Origin: Alphaproteobacteria bacterium | Lineage (GTDB): Bacteria; Pseudomonadota; Alphaproteobacteria; Micavibrionales; CSBR16-224 | Direction: 5' to 3' | DNA: 6,438 nucleotides | NCBI GenBank assembly: GCA_007116755.1 | Contig: SKHU01000199.1 | Location: 1-6,438, forward strand | Shown here: positions 5,113-6,438 of the stretch, piece after piece | Layout: every line of letters begins with the position of its first letter | Numbering within the stretch: position 1 is the first letter of the stretch | Made by a program: the position numbers and the translations under genes | The notes under the pieces: model-generated | Told to the model about the DNA's origin: nothing | Databases searched by the model: none | Seen by the model: only the letters and a program-made list of their open reading frames with translations

Positions 5113-6114
5113 ATGCTCAAAACGCCTCGATGTTTTGCCTTGCTTTTCTCGGTGTTTGTCGGAGTGCTATGTCTTTCTTCTGCTGATCTTGTCCGGGCGG
5201 ATGACCGGAAAATTGCCGTTTCGGAAACCGTTAGGGTTTCTCTTGCCCATGACGGAATAAACAGGTCATATCTGGCCTATTTGCCGTCACGTTACGATGA
5301 CAGCCGCGCATGGCCTGTGGTGATGATGTTGCACGGCGGCGGCGGAACAGGACGTGCCGCAGCACGGGAAACAGGGTGGATAGGCAAGGCGGAGCAGAAA
5401 GGGTTTATCGCGGTATTTCCAGAGGCCTTGCCGCGCAATCCGAATCGCCGCAGCCGTTTGGCAGGAAATCCGCAATTGTGGAATGACGGATCAGGGCGTT
5501 TTCACCGGCACAGCGATAGCCTGCCGGATGATGTCGGGTTTTTGAATACAGTTCTGGATGATCTGGCGGCACGTTTTACTGTGGACGACGCAAGAATTTT
5601 TGTCTCCGGTTTTTCAAACGGCGCATCGATGGCTTTTCACGCAGGGGTGGAACTGCAAAACCGGATTGCCGCAATTGCGCCGGTTTCCGGTGCTTATTGG
5701 GGTGAATCCCCGCCGGATATGCGTTTTCCGGTTTCGGTATATTATATCACCGGAACGGCAGACCCTCTCAACCCGCTTCAGGGAGGCGTTCCCGTTTTGC
5801 CTTTTAAATCTGCGGCAGAGCAGATTCCCAAGCCTCCCGTGCAGGTGTCTGTTGACAAATGGGTGACGGCGCTCGGCTGTGCCGATACGGCTTCAGATGC
5901 GGAAAGCCCGGTAGAGGTCAAAACAATTCTCTATCAAAACTGTAAGGGCGGAACGCAAGTTATTTTTACATCCGTGGCGGGGTTGGGGCATCACTGGCCG
6001 GGCGGCAGAAACTTTTTGCCGGAGAAAATTGCCGGACCGGGCCGGACTTATCGCGATTTTGATGCAACAGATGAGATCTGGACGTTTTTCAGCAAAAATA
6101 TGCGCACACCTTGA
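5113..6114 (+). CDS. Secreted alpha/beta-hydrolase esterase, LpqC / PHB-depolymerase-like family
   Basis: The 333-residue product has a signal peptide: basic start, hydrophobic core at about 8-24, and likely cleavage after VRA at 27-29. No lipobox precedes Cys20. The mature domain begins with a strand and RSYLAYLPSRY (51-61), then the oxyanion region MMLHGGGGTG (71-80), WNDGSG and DDVGFL (139-144), the nucleophile Ser168 in GFSNGAS, Asp217 in TGTADPLNP, and His293 in GLGHHWPGG, giving a complete Ser-Asp-His triad. Cys256 and Cys277 match a likely disulfide pair. These features fit the COG3509 LpqC/poly(3-hydroxybutyrate) depolymerase/feruloyl esterase group; the substrate cannot be told. ATG 5113 lies four bases after the lpxB stop with AAGGA at 5100-5104, eight bases upstream and inside lpxB, so it probably shares the transcript. 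It is not a known lipid A synthesis gene; any role in lipid A remodelling is speculation. Confidence 0.88.
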   Translation: MLKTPRCFALLFSVFVGVLCLSSADLVRADDRKIAVSETVRVSLAHDGINRSYLAYLPSRYDDSRAWPVVMMLHGGGGTGRAAARETGWIGKAEQKGFIAVFPEALPRNPNRRSRLAGNPQLWNDGSGRFHRHSDSLPDDVGFLNTVLDDLAARFTVDDARIFVSGFSNGASMAFHAGVELQNRIAAIAPVSGAYWGESPPDMRFPVSVYYITGTADPLNPLQGGVPVLPFKSAAEQIPKPPVQVSVDKWVTALGCADTASDAESPVEVKTILYQNCKGGTQVIFTSVAGLGHHWPGGRNFLPEKIAGPGRTYRDFDATDEIWTFFSKNMRTP

Positions 6115-6160
6115 AAAAATATCACGGAAAAACACCTATGCGGGGCGGGGTCTTTCACGC

Positions 6161-6176
6161 TAGAATAAGGTTATAC
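6161..6176 (+). promoter_or_regulatory. Possible promoter -10 region for rmuC
   Basis: The 82-base spacer between the esterase and rmuC is the longest in the window. It contains TAGAAT at 6161-6166 (five of six matches to TATAAT) and a second AT-rich box, TTATAC, at 6171-6176. No convincing -35 box lies 16-18 bases upstream of either (ATGCGG at 6138-6143 for the first), so the call is weak. No intrinsic terminator hairpin is visible in the spacer, so read-through from the lipid A operon is also possible. Confidence 0.3.
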
Positions 6177-6179
6177 ATT

Positions 6180-6188
6180 AAGGAAGGA
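6180..6188 (+). promoter_or_regulatory. rmuC ribosome binding site
   Basis: AAGGAAGGA ends eight bases before the ATG at 6197. It decides this start over the ATG at 6190, which is followed at once by a TAG stop. Confidence 0.8.
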
Positions 6189-6196
6189 CATGTAGG

Positions 6197-6438
6197 ATGC
6201 TGACAGAGATATTGCTGTTTGTGTGCGGTGCGGTGATCGGGGCGGGAGGGCTGTGGCTGGTGTTTCGCAAACGGCTTTCGGGCGAGGAAATCGTCGAACT
6301 CCGCACCAAGCTGCAACTGGCGGAAGAACATCATGCGCGTCTGGCAGAGGAAAAACAGAAATTCGTCGAGCAGATGCAGGAAAAAATGGGCGACAGCTTC
6401 AAGGCGATGAGTCAGGAGGCGCTGAACGCCAACCGCGA
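6197..6438 (+). CDS. rmuC: RmuC-family protein, N-terminal part (cut by window edge)
   Basis: Eighty codons are visible before the window ends. The product starts with one transmembrane segment (about residues 4-23, EILLFVCGAVIGAGGLWLVF) followed by the positive RKR. A charged, Glu/Gln/Lys-rich stretch predicted to be a coiled coil follows (about 29-66), then SFKAMSQEALNANR (67-80), which matches the F-x-x-[LM]-[AS]-x-EAL-x-x-N block that precedes the conserved domain in RmuC. RmuC proteins carry a PD-(D/E)XK nuclease-like domain and, in E. coli, limit recombination at inverted repeats; that domain would lie downstream and is not seen here. The N-terminal anchor and coiled coil are typical of the family. 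The call rests on a short conserved block plus architecture; another membrane-anchored coiled-coil protein is the alternative. Confidence 0.78.
   Translation, partial: MLTEILLFVCGAVIGAGGLWLVFRKRLSGEEIVELRTKLQLAEEHHARLAEEKQKFVEQMQEKMGDSFKAMSQEALNANR

Noticed and set aside
6115..6196. Intrinsic terminator after the esterase
   Set aside because: No stem of useful length followed by a T-run is present in the spacer.
6140..6260. G-rich runs (6142-6150 and 6239-6250) as a G-quadruplex
   Set aside because: The runs do not provide four closely spaced G3 tracts on either side; the second set lies in rmuC codons.

Overview
The window is a compact, one-direction envelope-biogenesis cluster from a Gram-negative bacterium, most likely an alphaproteobacterium. 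Three things point there: the order bamA - skp - lpxD - fabZ - lpxA - lpxI - lpxB, the use of LpxI (rather than LpxH) as UDP-diacylglucosamine pyrophosphatase, and the LpxD N-terminus reading FFKNNGPFTLAEIA, a form I associate with alphaproteobacterial LpxD. GC content looks moderate. I cannot assign a genus from the sequence alone.

Layout, all on the + strand: the last 15 codons of bamA (1-50); skp/ompH (85-666), a periplasmic chaperone; lpxD (706-1755); fabZ (1770-2240); lpxA (2241-3032); lpxI (3070-3948); lpxB (3945-5108); a secreted LpqC/PHB-depolymerase-like esterase (5113-6114); and, after an 82-base gap with a possible promoter, the 5' end of rmuC (6197-6438, cut by the window edge). 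Gaps between genes run from a 4-base overlap to 82 bases. There is no gene-free stretch above 100 bases, no RNA gene, no mobile element and no CRISPR array.

The genes form one programme. LpxA adds a 3-hydroxyacyl chain to UDP-GlcNAc. After LpxC (not in this window) removes the acetyl group, LpxD adds the second chain, LpxI releases lipid X (2,3-diacylglucosamine 1-phosphate), and LpxB joins lipid X to UDP-diacylglucosamine to make the lipid A disaccharide. FabZ dehydrates 3-hydroxyacyl-ACP and so competes for the acyl donor that LpxA and LpxD need. BamA and Skp deliver outer-membrane proteins to the same membrane. SD sites inside preceding genes, the GTGA overlap of lpxI/lpxB and the 0-4 base gaps suggest one transcript with translational coupling.

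I found no clearly new biological system. The points most worth a second look are: the exported esterase placed 4 bases after lpxB with its SD inside lpxB; a perfect 7-base inverted repeat whose 3' arm abuts the lpxD start codon; a C8 tract inside lpxI and an A8 slippery tract inside lpxB; and the short bamA tail, which ends in a recognisable C-terminal beta-signal.
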